This document shows, one piece after another, positions 1 through 8,209 of a DNA stretch of 47,978 nucleotides. Source of the DNA: Achromobacter sp. ASV32 (GTDB lineage Bacteria; Pseudomonadota; Gammaproteobacteria; Burkholderiales; Burkholderiaceae_B). Each line of letters starts with the position of its first letter. Within the stretch, counting starts at the first letter, position 1. Location of the stretch: NCBI RefSeq assembly GCF_016428805.1, contig NZ_JAELTJ010000033.1, positions 1 through 47,978 of the forward strand, written 5' to 3'. The translations under genes were made by a program, and so were the position numbers. Below the pieces are notes generated by a model that ran no database searches, was not told the origin of the DNA, and was given only the letters and a program-made list of their open reading frames with translations.

Positions 1-107
1 GGGGACATGAGGCACGGCAAGGCTGCCGTCAAAGCGGGGATCAGGGAGGATTATAGGCAGTGCGGCGCCCTGCCCGCCGCGCCGGCCCGATTGGCTACAC
101 TTGTCCG

Positions 108-527
108 ATGCGCCACGCCCCTGACCCGTTCGCCCCGCCCCGAAAGCGCCCTGTGCGCCAGAATTCGCTGCTATGGATCATCGAGCCCCTGGAACGGGAC
201 GCCAATTTCACGCACCGCAAGATGTTCGGCTGCGATGCGGCGTATCTGGATGGATCCCTTTACCTGGTCGTGGCCGACCGGGACGAGCCCTGGAACGGGG
301 TCCTGGTGTGCACCTCGCACGATCGCCAGGCAGCCCTGATCGACGAAGTTCCCGCCCTGGTGCCGCATCCGCAATTGGGCAAGTGGCTGTACCTGCCGCA
401 GACGGACGAGCAATTCGAAGCCTGGGCCGCGCATCTGGTCGCGCTTGCGCGGGCGCGGGATCCGCGGCTGGGCGTGGTGCCCAAGCCGCGGGCGCGGCGG
501 CGCACGTCATGGCGGGCTGAAGAGTAA
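108..527 (+). CDS. TfoX/YjbR-like hypothetical protein
   Basis: A 139-residue soluble protein with no signal peptide or membrane segment. The core (about residues 35-95) has RKMFG, then YLDGSLYLVV, then WLYLP. This is the pattern of the TfoX N-terminal / MmcQ-YjbR fold, in which an MFG motif is followed by a short beta-sheet. The C-terminal 15 residues are Arg-rich. I chose the ATG at 108 over an in-frame start at 60, because the extra 16 residues look unlike a protein N-terminus. It lies alone, convergent with the hydroxy-acid dehydrogenase that follows. The function is not known; the fold assignment is moderate and rests on the short motifs only. Confidence 0.7.
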   Translation: MRHAPDPFAPPRKRPVRQNSLLWIIEPLERDANFTHRKMFGCDAAYLDGSLYLVVADRDEPWNGVLVCTSHDRQAALIDEVPALVPHPQLGKWLYLPQTDEQFEAWAAHLVALARARDPRLGVVPKPRARRRTSWRAEE

Positions 528-596
528 GCGAAGAGACGCCTTGCCTTCGCCTCCAAGAGGTCGTCGCGGCCCGGATGGGCGGCAACCCGCCGCCGC

Positions 597-1742
597 TTAC
601 CGGAACCGCAGATGCCGCCGCTGCAACTCGGCCACGGACTGGCAGCCCATCAGCTTCATGGCCCGTTCAATCTCGACGCGCATCAGGTCCAGCGCCCTTT
701 CGACGCCGGGCCGTCCGGCGGCGGCCAGCGGAAACAGGTAGTACCTGCCCAGCCCCACGGCCTTGGCGCCCAGCGCCAGGGCCTTGAGCACGTGCGTGCC
801 GCGCTGCACGCCGCCATCCATCATGACGTCGATGCGGTCGCCGACCGCGTCGACGATTTCGGCCAATTGATCAAAGGCGCTGCGCGAGCCGTCCAGTTGC
901 CGTCCGCCGTGGTTGGACAGCACGATGCCGGTGCAGCCGATGTCGGCGGCACGCCGGGCGTCTTCGACCGACATGATGCCTTTCAGGCAGAAGTGGCCAC
1001 CCCACTCGGCCACCATCGCAGCCACGTCGTCCCAGTTCATGGCCGGGTCCAGCATATCGGTGAAGTAGCGGCTGATGGACATGGCGCCGCCGCCCATGTC
1101 GACGTGGGTGTCCAACTGCGGCAGCCGGAAGCGTTCGTGAGTGAGGTAGTTGATGGCCCAGGCCGGCTTGGCGGCGAATTGGGCGATGCCGGCCAGGTTC
1201 AGGCGAAACGGAATGGCGAAACCGGTGCGCTTGTCGCGTTCGCGGTTGCCGCCGGTGATGCTGTCCACAGTCAACATCATGACCTGGACCCCGGCGGCCT
1301 TGGCGCGGGCCATCATCTCGCGGTTCAGGCCGCGATCCTTGTGGAAATAGAACTGGTAGACCTGGGGGCCGCCGCTGATCTGGCGGGCTTCTTCCAGGCT
1401 GACGGTGCCCAGCGACGACACGCCGAACATGGTGCCGAATTTGCCGGCGGCGGCGGCCACGGCGCGTTCGCCGTCGTGATGGAACAACCGTTGCAAGGCG
1501 GTGGGCGAGCAATAGACCGGCAGCGCCAGCTTCTGGCCCATCACGGTGACGGACGTGTCCACCTGGGCCACGCCGCGCAGCACGTCGGGCACGAGGTCGC
1601 AGGCTTCGAAGGCGCCGGTGTTGCGCCGGTACGTGGTCTCATCGTCGGCGGCGCCGTCGATGTAGTTGAAGATCGGGCCGGGCAGCCGCTGGCGGGCCAT
1701 GCGGCGAAAGTCGTGGAAGTTCTGGCACTGATTCAGACGCAT
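597..1742 (-). CDS. FMN-dependent alpha-hydroxy-acid dehydrogenase (LldD/glycolate oxidase family)
   Basis: A 381-residue member of the FMN-dependent (S)-2-hydroxy-acid oxidising family, which oxidises L-lactate, glycolate, mandelate or similar acids to 2-oxo acids. The family's catalytic set is visible: Tyr27 in FNYIDG, Tyr129 and Tyr132 in the QVYQFYF strand, Lys254 in CLKG, and the base His278 with Arg281 in SNHGGRQLDG. The FMN phosphate loop follows as MMDGG...GLGR. Length is normal for the family. There is no signal peptide, so it is cytoplasmic or membrane-peripheral. The substrate cannot be read from the sequence. It is transcribed towards the window start, with a 210-nt upstream gap containing a repeated CACGAAATTT motif. 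It could feed 2-oxo acids into the catabolic genes further on. Confidence 0.93.
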   Translation of the reverse strand: MRLNQCQNFHDFRRMARQRLPGPIFNYIDGAADDETTYRRNTGAFEACDLVPDVLRGVAQVDTSVTVMGQKLALPVYCSPTALQRLFHHDGERAVAAAAGKFGTMFGVSSLGTVSLEEARQISGGPQVYQFYFHKDRGLNREMMARAKAAGVQVMMLTVDSITGGNRERDKRTGFAIPFRLNLAGIAQFAAKPAWAINYLTHERFRLPQLDTHVDMGGGAMSISRYFTDMLDPAMNWDDVAAMVAEWGGHFCLKGIMSVEDARRAADIGCTGIVLSNHGGRQLDGSRSAFDQLAEIVDAVGDRIDVMMDGGVQRGTHVLKALALGAKAVGLGRYYLFPLAAAGRPGVERALDLMRVEIERAMKLMGCQSVAELQRRHLRFR

Positions 1743-1851
1743 CGGAAGACCTTGATCAACACAGCGGAAAGTTCATCGCACCGCAAGGCGTGCGGCCACG
1801 ATGGCGCCGCCATGATATCGCCAAAGCCCGCGCCAACCGGGGGCTGTGCGC

Positions 1852-1883
1852 CACGAAATTTCCGCTGGGGCATCACGAAATTT
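1852..1883. promoter_or_regulatory. Direct repeat CACGAAATTT x2 upstream of hydroxy-acid dehydrogenase
   Basis: CACGAAATTT occurs at 1852-1861 and again at 1874-1883, exactly 22 bp apart (about two helical turns). Each copy has partial dyad character (CGAAATTTcCG, CGAAATTTTCG). It lies 110 nt upstream of the dehydrogenase start at 1742, which suggests an operator. No regulator can be assigned. Confidence 0.4.
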
Positions 1884-1952
1884 TCGATACCCGCCGCTTG
1901 CGCATTCGGTATGGCAAGCGGGCCAGATCAGCTTCCGGACAAGACGCCCGGC

Positions 1953-2765
1953 CTACGATTCGCCGAACACGCCGCGCCAGGCGCGCGTCAATTCGGCGGC
2001 ATCCGCTGGCGCTACCCATCGCTTGCCGCCCAACGCCATGGCCGCGTACAGCAAGGCATCCGCGGCATCGCGCCACAGCGGCGCCAGCCATTGCTCGGTT
2101 TCACCGTCGTCTTCGATCAGCACGAAGGCGTCGTCGCCATCCACGGCCTGGGCGCGCTGGCGCAGCAGGGTGTGGATCAGGAGCAAGCCGGAATGAACAG
2201 GCGACCGCGCCTTGTCGCCGCGACGCGTTGCGGCGAGCACGCCGCGCCAGGCTTGCAGGGACTCGGCTTGCGCGGTGTCCGTTACGGGCGGCGCCAGCGC
2301 ATCGCGGTCTTCGGACCAGCGCATCCACGCACGGCCGTAGGCCTGCCATGCCTGCGGCGGCAGACCCGCGGCCAGCTGCGCGGCCTGGGCGCGCGACAGA
2401 TTGCCGATCTGCGCCAGCAGGCCGGCGACCGCGGCGCCATCCGGGCCGAACAGGGCCGACAGCGGCAGGGCCTCGCGCAGTTCAATGGCGGCGGCGCGCC
2501 AATATCCGGGTTGCGCCACCAGGCCCGACATGTCGCCCAGCTGCGTGACCCGCACGCGCCACAACTGGCCGGGCCAATGACTGCCGATCGTGATGGTGGC
2601 AATGGATTGATCGACGACGATCCAGGGCGGCACGGCTTGCGTCAGCCTGACCGTATTGCCGGATCGTTCCAGACCCAAGGAGGGTTCGGCAGCCTCGAAC
2701 CAGAAGCCTTCAAGGCCGGCGGGAGCCTGTGGCTGCGCGGGGACTTGCGCCGCGGCAGAGCGCAC
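1953..2765 (-). CDS. Hypothetical protein translationally coupled to the GntR gene
   Basis: A 270-residue soluble protein that I do not recognise. It is rich in Ala, Trp and Leu. It has an N-terminal beta-type stretch (about residues 20-75, with WPGQLWRVRV) and a helical Ala-rich middle. A C-terminal half contains GDDAFVLIEDDGE and EQWLAPLWRDAADALLY. No signal peptide or membrane segment is seen. It starts at GTG 2765, and the GntR stop overlaps this start as TAGTG on the minus strand, so translation is probably coupled and the two proteins are made together. A role linked to the regulator or its regulon is inference only. Confidence 0.75.
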   Translation of the reverse strand: MRSAAAQVPAQPQAPAGLEGFWFEAAEPSLGLERSGNTVRLTQAVPPWIVVDQSIATITIGSHWPGQLWRVRVTQLGDMSGLVAQPGYWRAAAIELREALPLSALFGPDGAAVAGLLAQIGNLSRAQAAQLAAGLPPQAWQAYGRAWMRWSEDRDALAPPVTDTAQAESLQAWRGVLAATRRGDKARSPVHSGLLLIHTLLRQRAQAVDGDDAFVLIEDDGETEQWLAPLWRDAADALLYAAMALGGKRWVAPADAAELTRAWRGVFGES

Positions 2766-3421
2766 TAGCTTGCCTTGCCGGCGCGCTGCGCCTGGATCAG
2801 TTCCATCACATTCAGCGTCAGACGCGTGGTGTGGCTGCGCATGGCCAGGTAGGCCTGTTCGGGCTGGCCGGCCAGGATGGCCTCGACGATCTTCTGGTGC
2901 TCGCGGTGCGATACCTCGAAGCGGCGTTCGACGCCGGACTGGGCCGCGCGAAACGGCGCAAGCCGTTCACGCAGGTTTTCCACGGCGGCCACCAGCGTGG
3001 CGTTCTGCGTGCCCTGGCAGATCAGTTGGTGAAAGCGCGAGTTCAGCTCGAGATAGGCGTCGGCGTCGCGCTTGTCGGCCACCGATTCGGCCTCTTCGTG
3101 CAGCAGTTCAAGCTGGCGGCGTTGCATGGCGCTCATGCGTTGCGTCGCGATGCGGCAGCAGAGCGATTCCAGCTCGCACAAGGCTTCGAGCATGTCGACC
3201 AGTTGCTCGGGGCTGGTGTTGATGACCACGCCCCCGCGCCGCGGCACCAGTTCGATCAGGCCACGCGCATCCAGCAGGCGCAGCGCTTCGCGCACCGGGG
3301 TGCGCGACACCTGGAAGCGTTGCGCCAGGGCGGGTTCTTCGAGTTTCTCGCCGGGCGGCAGGACGCCGGAGATGATGTCTTCGGCGAGCTGTTGGCTGAT
3401 GTGGGCGGCGATGGTAGGCAC
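2765..3421 (-). CDS. GntR family transcriptional regulator, FadR/FCD type
   Basis: A 218-residue regulator. Residues 5-70 form the winged helix-turn-helix, with VSRTPVREALRLLDARGLI as recognition region and RRGGVVI as wing. Residues 80-210 form the helical FCD effector domain. Probable metal or ligand positions are in NSRFHQLI, EHQKIVEAI and MRSHTTR, where FCD proteins place an Asp/Asn and three His. Such proteins normally repress catabolic operons and are released by an organic acid. FadR-subfamily operators follow the pattern GTaTAC flanked by T and A. The 8-mer TGTATACA stands before porin 1, before the FAH operon and before porin 2, so this protein is the best candidate for all three. It is divergent from porin 1. 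Confidence 0.93.
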   Translation of the reverse strand: MPTIAAHISQQLAEDIISGVLPPGEKLEEPALAQRFQVSRTPVREALRLLDARGLIELVPRRGGVVINTSPEQLVDMLEALCELESLCCRIATQRMSAMQRRQLELLHEEAESVADKRDADAYLELNSRFHQLICQGTQNATLVAAVENLRERLAPFRAAQSGVERRFEVSHREHQKIVEAILAGQPEQAYLAMRSHTTRLTLNVMELIQAQRAGKAS

Positions 3422-3748
3422 TGAAGTCCTTCGGATCCGTGGCGGAAGTGCGAAAAATTATACACGCCCCCATTTTTTGAACGAAATGGGGACGAAAGAT
3501 GTTCCGCTAGACCCATCTGCGCTCAGATTCCCGACTTTGTACACATTCCATCCCTACGGCTTGGTACCACGACGGACGCGGACTTGCTCCGGCGATCCCC
3601 CTCAGCGCCCCCGTCCATGTCTTTCCCCCACTGACGTCCGGGTTCTCCCCAAAGCGAATTCTTTATTTCCTTTGTGTATACATTTAACTATCAATGTACA
3701 CTTTGAAAAAACCATGTACTTCAAAAAAGGGCAAGGGGAGACAAGGAC
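3422..3748. promoter_or_regulatory. Divergent control region between GntR gene and porin 1
   Basis: This 327-nt noncoding region is AT-rich for this genome near its porin end. It holds the operator-like palindrome TGTATACA (3675-3682), a shorter TGTACA at 3695-3700 about 19 bp further on, and another TGTACA at 3538-3543. A weak ATTATACAC half-site (3457-3465) lies close to the GntR start and could serve autorepression. The ribosome binding site for porin 1 is the purine run ending about 6 nt before 3749. No small gene or RNA was recognised. Confidence 0.6.
3675..3682. promoter_or_regulatory. Candidate GntR operator TGTATACA upstream of porin 1
   Basis: A perfect 8-bp palindrome within GTGTATACAT, 67 nt before the porin start. 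It matches the FadR-subfamily GntR half-site pattern GTaTAC flanked by T/A. A second, shorter palindrome (TGTACA) follows 19 bp downstream. Confidence 0.6.
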
Positions 3749-4906
3749 ATGACACCCACTTCAATGCAGTGCGCAGGACCCCGCCGGCCGCGCCAGGCCA
3801 TGCGGCGCCAGGGCGGAAGAAAACACGCCGTGGTGGTGGCGATGCTGGCGGCCACCGCAGGCCCGGCGCTGGCGCAGCCGGGCAGCAGCGTCCAGATCTA
3901 CGGCTTCATCAAGGAAGACGTGGAAACGGTCAGGCTGTCGGGCAATGGCCGCAGCGAAACCCTGACGCGGCTGGCGAACGACCTGTCGGTGCTGGGGTTT
4001 CGCGGACAAGAGCGCATCAACAGCGATCTGGAGACGTTCTTCCAGATCGAGACCAATTTGCGCATGACCGGCGGCGGCACATCCGAGATCTCTGACCGCA
4101 ATTCCGGGCTGGGGCTGCGCGGCCCCTGGGGCGAATTCCTGATGGGGCAGTGGGAAATGCCGCTGCGTTTCGCGTCGGTCTATACGGTGGATCCGTTCAC
4201 GGCGGGCGTGTTCGCGTCGAACTCCATCATGGGCAACGGCTTCACGACGGCCGGCAATGGCGTGGCGCCCCATTCGTTCGACCGGCGCCAGAAGAACCTT
4301 TTTCAATACACCACGCCGAACTGGCGCGGGTTCAGCGTGAAGATGGGCGTGACCCTGCCCGAACGCATGCCCACGGGCAATCCCATGGCGTGGTCCGGGC
4401 TGGCCAGCTACGCCAGCGGCGACTGGTTCGTGGCCTGGGGCCACGAGTACCACCGCGACTATTTCTACGACGGATCGGCAGACCATGCCGACCGCCTGGC
4501 CGTGACCTACACGTTTGGCGGCACCAAGTTGCGCGGCGCCTACGAGCGCCTGCGCTACCAGCCCGCACCGGGCCAATCGGTGTACCGGGATGCCTGGCAA
4601 GTGGCCGCCACCCACAGCTTCGGTCCGCATCAGCTGCGCGCCTCGTACACCTATGGTGCCGACGCGCACGGCGACACGACCAAGGCGGTGGGCGGCATTG
4701 GCGTGCCCGGCTCGGGTTCCAGCGCCTGGCAGATTTCGCTGGGCTACGGCTACACGCTGTCCAAGCGCACCGAGCTCTGGACGTCGTTCACGCGGCTCGT
4801 CAATGGCGAGACCTCTCGCTACAACCTGTCCGGCAATCCCCTGCCGCAACTGACGGCGGGCGATGCCGCAACCGCCTTCGGGGTGGGCATCACGCACAAG
4901 TTCTGA
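3749..4906 (+). CDS. Outer-membrane porin, Gram-negative Porin_4 type
   Basis: A 385-residue general-diffusion porin of the beta-proteobacterial trimeric 16-strand family. The N-terminus is long and basic (RRQGGRKH), then a hydrophobic stretch ending ALA, with likely signal cleavage near residue 42 before QPGSSVQIYGFI. The mature start (VQIYGFIKEDVE) and the C-terminal THKF ending in Phe are family hallmarks needed for BAM recognition. Loops are rich in Gly, Asn and aromatic residues. The ATG at 3749 has a good purine-rich ribosome site; an internal Met at 3800 would shorten the signal peptide. A VOC gene follows after 50 nt in the same direction. The TGTATACA site upstream suggests control by the divergent GntR gene, so this is probably the substrate entry pore. 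Confidence 0.92.
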   Translation: MTPTSMQCAGPRRPRQAMRRQGGRKHAVVVAMLAATAGPALAQPGSSVQIYGFIKEDVETVRLSGNGRSETLTRLANDLSVLGFRGQERINSDLETFFQIETNLRMTGGGTSEISDRNSGLGLRGPWGEFLMGQWEMPLRFASVYTVDPFTAGVFASNSIMGNGFTTAGNGVAPHSFDRRQKNLFQYTTPNWRGFSVKMGVTLPERMPTGNPMAWSGLASYASGDWFVAWGHEYHRDYFYDGSADHADRLAVTYTFGGTKLRGAYERLRYQPAPGQSVYRDAWQVAATHSFGPHQLRASYTYGADAHGDTTKAVGGIGVPGSGSSAWQISLGYGYTLSKRTELWTSFTRLVNGETSRYNLSGNPLPQLTAGDAATAFGVGITHKF

Positions 4907-4956
4907 TGCCGCCCGCCACCGCTTTCATCCACCCGGTTCCAACCAGGAGCATCTCC

Positions 4957-5430
4957 ATGAGCAACAAACTGCGCCACATCGCCCTGTCCGTGCCCGACCC
5001 TTGGGCGGCCGCCGAGTTCTATCAGAACGCCTTCGGCTTTCGCAAGGTCGGCGAGACGGATTCGTCGCTTGCGCGCGGCGTCTATCTGACGGACGGCACC
5101 ATCAGCATCGCGCTGCTGAACTACAAGAGCGACCACGCGGCGGGCGAAGACCGCGGCAAGGATTTCGTCGGGCTGCACCATATCGGCGTCTGGGTCGAAG
5201 ACATCGTGCAGGCCCGCAAGACGGTCGAGGCCGCTGGCGGCAATTACTACATGGGAGAGGTGCCGGTAAAAGGCAACATCTTCTATGAGGTGAAGTACCG
5301 CGACCCGAACGGCATCATCATCGACTTGACCGATCACGGCTGGGGCGGCGCGTCGCGCAGCGGCGGCGACGGCGAGGCCGGCCCGGCCCTGCGCAATCCC
5401 GACTTGAAGGCCGATCGCGGCGGCCTCTGA
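4957..5430 (+). CDS. VOC-family (glyoxalase/dioxygenase fold) protein
   Basis: A 157-residue vicinal-oxygen-chelate protein made of two beta-alpha-beta-beta-beta modules. The candidate metal ligands are His near residue 7 (LRHIAL) and the His pair in GLHHIGVWV. A terminal acidic residue in GIIIDLTD occupies the usual Glu position (Asp here). The length and the DPNGI turn fit glyoxalase, methylmalonyl-CoA epimerase or small extradiol-like enzymes. The last 25 residues are a Gly/Arg-rich tail with no evident structure. The AGGAG 10 nt before the ATG supports this start. It follows porin 1 by 50 nt and is probably co-transcribed. The substrate is unknown; an isomerase or ring-cleavage role in the island is inference. 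Confidence 0.88.
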   Translation: MSNKLRHIALSVPDPWAAAEFYQNAFGFRKVGETDSSLARGVYLTDGTISIALLNYKSDHAAGEDRGKDFVGLHHIGVWVEDIVQARKTVEAAGGNYYMGEVPVKGNIFYEVKYRDPNGIIIDLTDHGWGGASRSGGDGEAGPALRNPDLKADRGGL

Positions 5431-5443
5431 GGCCGGCTCCGCG

Positions 5444-5470
5444 CGGCGATGCCCCGGCGGGGCATCGCCG
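5444..5470. terminator. Hairpin between convergent VOC and 2-hydroxyacid dehydrogenase genes
   Basis: A perfect 12-bp stem (CGGCGATGCCCC paired with GGGGCATCGCCG) around a GGC loop, 13 nt after one stop codon and 15 nt from the other. There is no long T tract, but its position between convergent genes suggests a bidirectional terminator or mRNA 3'-end stabiliser. Confidence 0.65.
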
Positions 5471-5485
5471 ACCTGCCGCCGGGTG

Positions 5486-6457
5486 TCAGGCCGGCAAACG
5501 GACCGGATGAGCTGGCGCGCCCTGCGCGAACCACCCGTTCAGGTTATGCGCCAGCGCCTCGTGCTGTGCAATGCGGGTTTCGGGCGAGCGGCCGGCCAGG
5601 TGCGGCGTCAGAATGACCTGATCCAGCGTGCGCAGCGCATCCGGAACATGCGGTTCGGTTTCCAGCACGTCCAGCGCGGCGCCGGCGATGACGCCATGCG
5701 TCAGCGCCTCGATCAGCGCGCCGGTGTCCACCACCGTGCCGCGCGACACATTGACCAGAAACCCCGCCGGTCCCAGCGCCTTGAGCACGCGCGCGTTCAC
5801 CAGATGATGCGTCTGCGGCCCGCCCGGGCACGTCAAGGCCAGCACATCGGAAGCGGCCGCCAGCGACACCGCATCGCCGTATGGCGCGTAGTCGCCGCCG
5901 TGCGTGCCTTCGTGCTGCAAGTACGCCACGTGCATGCCCACGGCCGCGCCCAGCTTGGCGAGCCGGTGGCCGATGTTGCCCAGGCCGACAATGCCCAGCG
6001 TCTTGCCGCGCAGACCGGGCCGCGCCGCGCGCAGGGCCTCCCAGCCGCCGGCCTTCACGCCGCGGTCCAGCTCGGGTATGCCGCGCGCCAGCGCCAGCAT
6101 GAGGGTCAGCGCATGGTCGGCCACCACCTGGCCATTGGCATCCGGCGCATGGCAGACGCGCACCTGCCGCGCCTGGGCGGCGCGCAGGTCGATCTTTTCA
6201 AAGCCGGCGCCGAAGCTGGCAACCAACTCCAGGGCGGGCAACGTCGCAAACTCGTCCGCGCTCAGGCCCGTCGAACCATTGGTGACCACCGCCTGGGCGC
6301 GGCCACGGGCGGCGGCGTCGGCCTGCGCCCAGGCCATCACCTGATAGCAGGGCGCCATGAGCGCCAGCCAGTCCGCGTCCAACGGCACGCGTGTCAATAC
6401 CAGCGGCACGCCTGCGCGGCCTGGCTGGGTGTCGTTGTCTTTGGGTGTTCCGTTCAT
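5486..6457 (-). CDS. D-isomer-specific 2-hydroxyacid dehydrogenase
   Basis: A 323-residue NAD(P)H-dependent 2-oxo-acid reductase of the glyoxylate/hydroxypyruvate reductase group. The dinucleotide loop is VGLGNIGHRL (GxGxxG). The catalytic trio is visible: Arg in NVSRGTVVD, Glu in DVLETEP, and His in LTPHLAG. The N-terminal part (residues 20-100) is the flavodoxin-like substrate domain, with the conserved SFGAGFEKIDL turn. I chose ATG 6457 because AGGAGG lies 13 nt upstream. A longer reading would overlap the divergent FAH gene. It is divergently transcribed from that gene, and both could respond to the TGTATACA site at 6525-6532. It probably interconverts 2-oxo and D-2-hydroxy acids of the island's pathway. 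Confidence 0.93.
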   Translation of the reverse strand: MNGTPKDNDTQPGRAGVPLVLTRVPLDADWLALMAPCYQVMAWAQADAAARGRAQAVVTNGSTGLSADEFATLPALELVASFGAGFEKIDLRAAQARQVRVCHAPDANGQVVADHALTLMLALARGIPELDRGVKAGGWEALRAARPGLRGKTLGIVGLGNIGHRLAKLGAAVGMHVAYLQHEGTHGGDYAPYGDAVSLAAASDVLALTCPGGPQTHHLVNARVLKALGPAGFLVNVSRGTVVDTGALIEALTHGVIAGAALDVLETEPHVPDALRTLDQVILTPHLAGRSPETRIAQHEALAHNLNGWFAQGAPAHPVRLPA

Positions 6458-6523
6458 GGCGGCGCCTTGCCTCCTCAGGGGGGGTGAAACCAGGGAGGCA
6501 AAAATTATCACAAACCCCTTTAC

Positions 6524-6533
6524 GTGTATACAC
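6524..6533. promoter_or_regulatory. Candidate GntR operator GTGTATACAC between divergent catabolic genes
   Basis: A perfect 10-bp palindrome containing TGTATACA, in the 161-nt gap between the 2-hydroxyacid dehydrogenase (minus strand) and the FAH gene (plus strand). It is the longest of the three TGTATACA copies in the window and could control both directions. Confidence 0.65.
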
Positions 6534-6618
6534 ACAAGCATTAAAGTATTCACATCGAAGAAACTAAAAACATCTTCAGCAAGCCTGCAATTCCCCGTCA
6601 TCACAACAAGGAGATCCC

Positions 6619-7545
6619 GTGATCTGGCACGGTCTAGCAACTTATGAACTGAACGGCGCCGAGCGGCCCGGCCTGGTGGTCGACAACACGCTGTACGACC
6701 TGGCCCAACTGGCCCGCGCCTGCCAGGCGGCACTGCCCGCCGACGCCGCCAGCGTGGGCGCGATGCTGGATGCCTGGGATCTCGCCAGCCCGCAATTGGC
6801 CTCGCTGGCCGAACAGGCCCCCGGCCTGGCCGCGCAAGGCCGCCTGGCCGCCATCGCGGACGCGGCCTACGCCATCCCCTATCAGCCGCGCCGCATCTTC
6901 GGGGTGGCATCGAACTTCTACGAGCACGCCGACGAGATGGGCACCGAACTGGCGGCGCGCGCCGAGAGCCAGCCCTACGTCTTCATGAAGGCGCAGACCA
7001 GCGCCATTCCCACCAAGGCAACGGTGCTGATGCCCCCGGAAACCGAGAAGCTGGACTGGGAAGTCGAGTTGGGGGTGGTCATCGGCAAGACCTGCCGCCA
7101 TGTGTCCGTCGAGGACGCGCTCTCGGTCATCGCCGGCTACACGGTGTTCAACGACATCAGCGCCCGCGACCTGAACCGGCGTACCGACTACCCCTTCAAG
7201 CACGACTGGTTCCGCGGCAAGAGTTTTGACACCTTCGGGCCGATGGGGCCGTGGCTGGTGCCGGCGGGCTGCATCGCCGATCCGCAGAACCTGCGCATGA
7301 CGCTCAGCGTCAACGGCGAGCCGATGCAGGACGGCAACACCTCGCAGATGATCTTCTCGGTTGCCGAGCAGATCGCCTACCTGTCGCGCATCCTGACACT
7401 GCAGCCCGGCGACCTGATCGCCACCGGCACGCCCGACGGCGTGGGCATGGGCCGTGGCGTATATCTCAAGCCTGGCGATACGATGCTGGCCTGGGTCGAG
7501 GGCATAGGCGCCATCGAAAACCCGGTCGCCCTGGAAGGCCGCTAA
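6619..7545 (+). CDS. Fumarylacetoacetate hydrolase (FAH) family protein
   Basis: A 308-residue FAH-fold enzyme. This family hydrolyses or decarboxylates acylpyruvates, or hydrates 2-oxo-pentenoates, using a divalent metal. Visible motifs in order: the metal-binding acids in WEVELGVVIGK; YTVFNDISARDL; the KSFDTFGPMGPWL loop that shapes the active site; and GDLIATGTPDGVG near the C-terminus. It has an N-terminal domain of about 75 residues like fumarylpyruvate hydrolases. It starts at GTG 6619 with AAGGAG about 5 nt upstream. It is the first gene of a six-gene co-directional run ending at the Bug receptor. Its neighbour is an extradiol-type VOC protein, and the pair suggests ring cleavage followed by hydrolysis of an acylpyruvate. 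The exact substrate is unknown. Confidence 0.93.
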   Translation: MIWHGLATYELNGAERPGLVVDNTLYDLAQLARACQAALPADAASVGAMLDAWDLASPQLASLAEQAPGLAAQGRLAAIADAAYAIPYQPRRIFGVASNFYEHADEMGTELAARAESQPYVFMKAQTSAIPTKATVLMPPETEKLDWEVELGVVIGKTCRHVSVEDALSVIAGYTVFNDISARDLNRRTDYPFKHDWFRGKSFDTFGPMGPWLVPAGCIADPQNLRMTLSVNGEPMQDGNTSQMIFSVAEQIAYLSRILTLQPGDLIATGTPDGVGMGRGVYLKPGDTMLAWVEGIGAIENPVALEGR

Positions 7546-7602
7546 GCCCCCACCGCGCAACCCTGATAACGACGGGGCGGACAGCCCCGCGAGGAGACAA
7601 CC

Positions 7603-8196
7603 GTGAATGCCGCAGAAACACAGGGCATCCCGCCCATCCGGACCCGCAAGCTCGGGCACCTGGTCCTGATGGTGCGAGACCTGGAAGCGTCGACGCGCTT
7701 CTATACCGAGGTGATGGGCCTGAAGGTATCGGACCGCATCGCCGACCAGATGGTCTTCCTGCGCGCCGGCGAAGATCACCACGATCTGGCCCTGTCGCGC
7801 CTGCCGGCCGACTCGCCCGACCGCGACGACCTGCCGCGCTACACCCGGCCGGGGCTGGAGCATTTCTCGTACTACGTGGAATCGGTCGACGAAATGAAGC
7901 GCGCCGTGGACGTGGCCCGCGCGCAGGGCGTGCAGATCGAACGCGGCATCGGCCAGCACGGGCCGGGCAGCAACTGGTTCCTGGTGTTCAAGGACCCGGA
8001 CGGCAACAACGTCGAGATCTACACCGACATGACGCAGATCGCCGCCGACGCCGACCACCAGCCCCAGACCTGGGCGCGCGATCTCGAATCGTTCGACCGG
8101 CACCGCCTGGCGCATTTCGTGGTGCAGCCATCGCCGGCCATCCTCGCGGCCAAGGAAGGCCGGCCCGCGCCCGGCAAGCAAGACAAGCCGGAATGA
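7603..8196 (+). CDS. VOC-family extradiol-dioxygenase-like protein
   Basis: A 197-residue VOC protein with the His-His-Glu facial triad of Fe(II)/Mn(II) extradiol dioxygenases: His19 (LGHLVL), His87 (LEHFSYYV) and Glu138 (NNVEIYTD). The DPDGN turn before the Glu is typical of catechol 2,3-dioxygenase-like enzymes. It is shorter than classical two-domain dioxygenases (about 300 residues), so it is a single-domain type. The C-terminal 50 residues (from QTWARDLESF) form a tail resembling those that close the active site. It starts at GTG with GAGGAGAC upstream. A 6-bp hairpin (7573-7589) lies just before that ribosome site. Ring cleavage is inferred from the ligand set and the neighbouring FAH gene; an isomerase or lyase role is possible. 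Confidence 0.88.
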   Translation: MNAAETQGIPPIRTRKLGHLVLMVRDLEASTRFYTEVMGLKVSDRIADQMVFLRAGEDHHDLALSRLPADSPDRDDLPRYTRPGLEHFSYYVESVDEMKRAVDVARAQGVQIERGIGQHGPGSNWFLVFKDPDGNNVEIYTDMTQIAADADHQPQTWARDLESFDRHRLAHFVVQPSPAILAAKEGRPAPGKQDKPE

Positions 8197-8209
8197 CCCG
8201 AGGCGCGCG

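Noticed and set aside
1..8. Possible minus-strand gene start (CAT at 6-8) at the left edge
   Set aside because: Only three codons would be inside the window and no ribosome site was seen.
612..2768. Very long plus-strand open frame (718 codons) over the dehydrogenase and the unknown gene
   Set aside because: It is antisense to two well-supported genes. Its protein is rich in His, Gly and Gln with no recognisable motif, a typical shadow in high-GC DNA.
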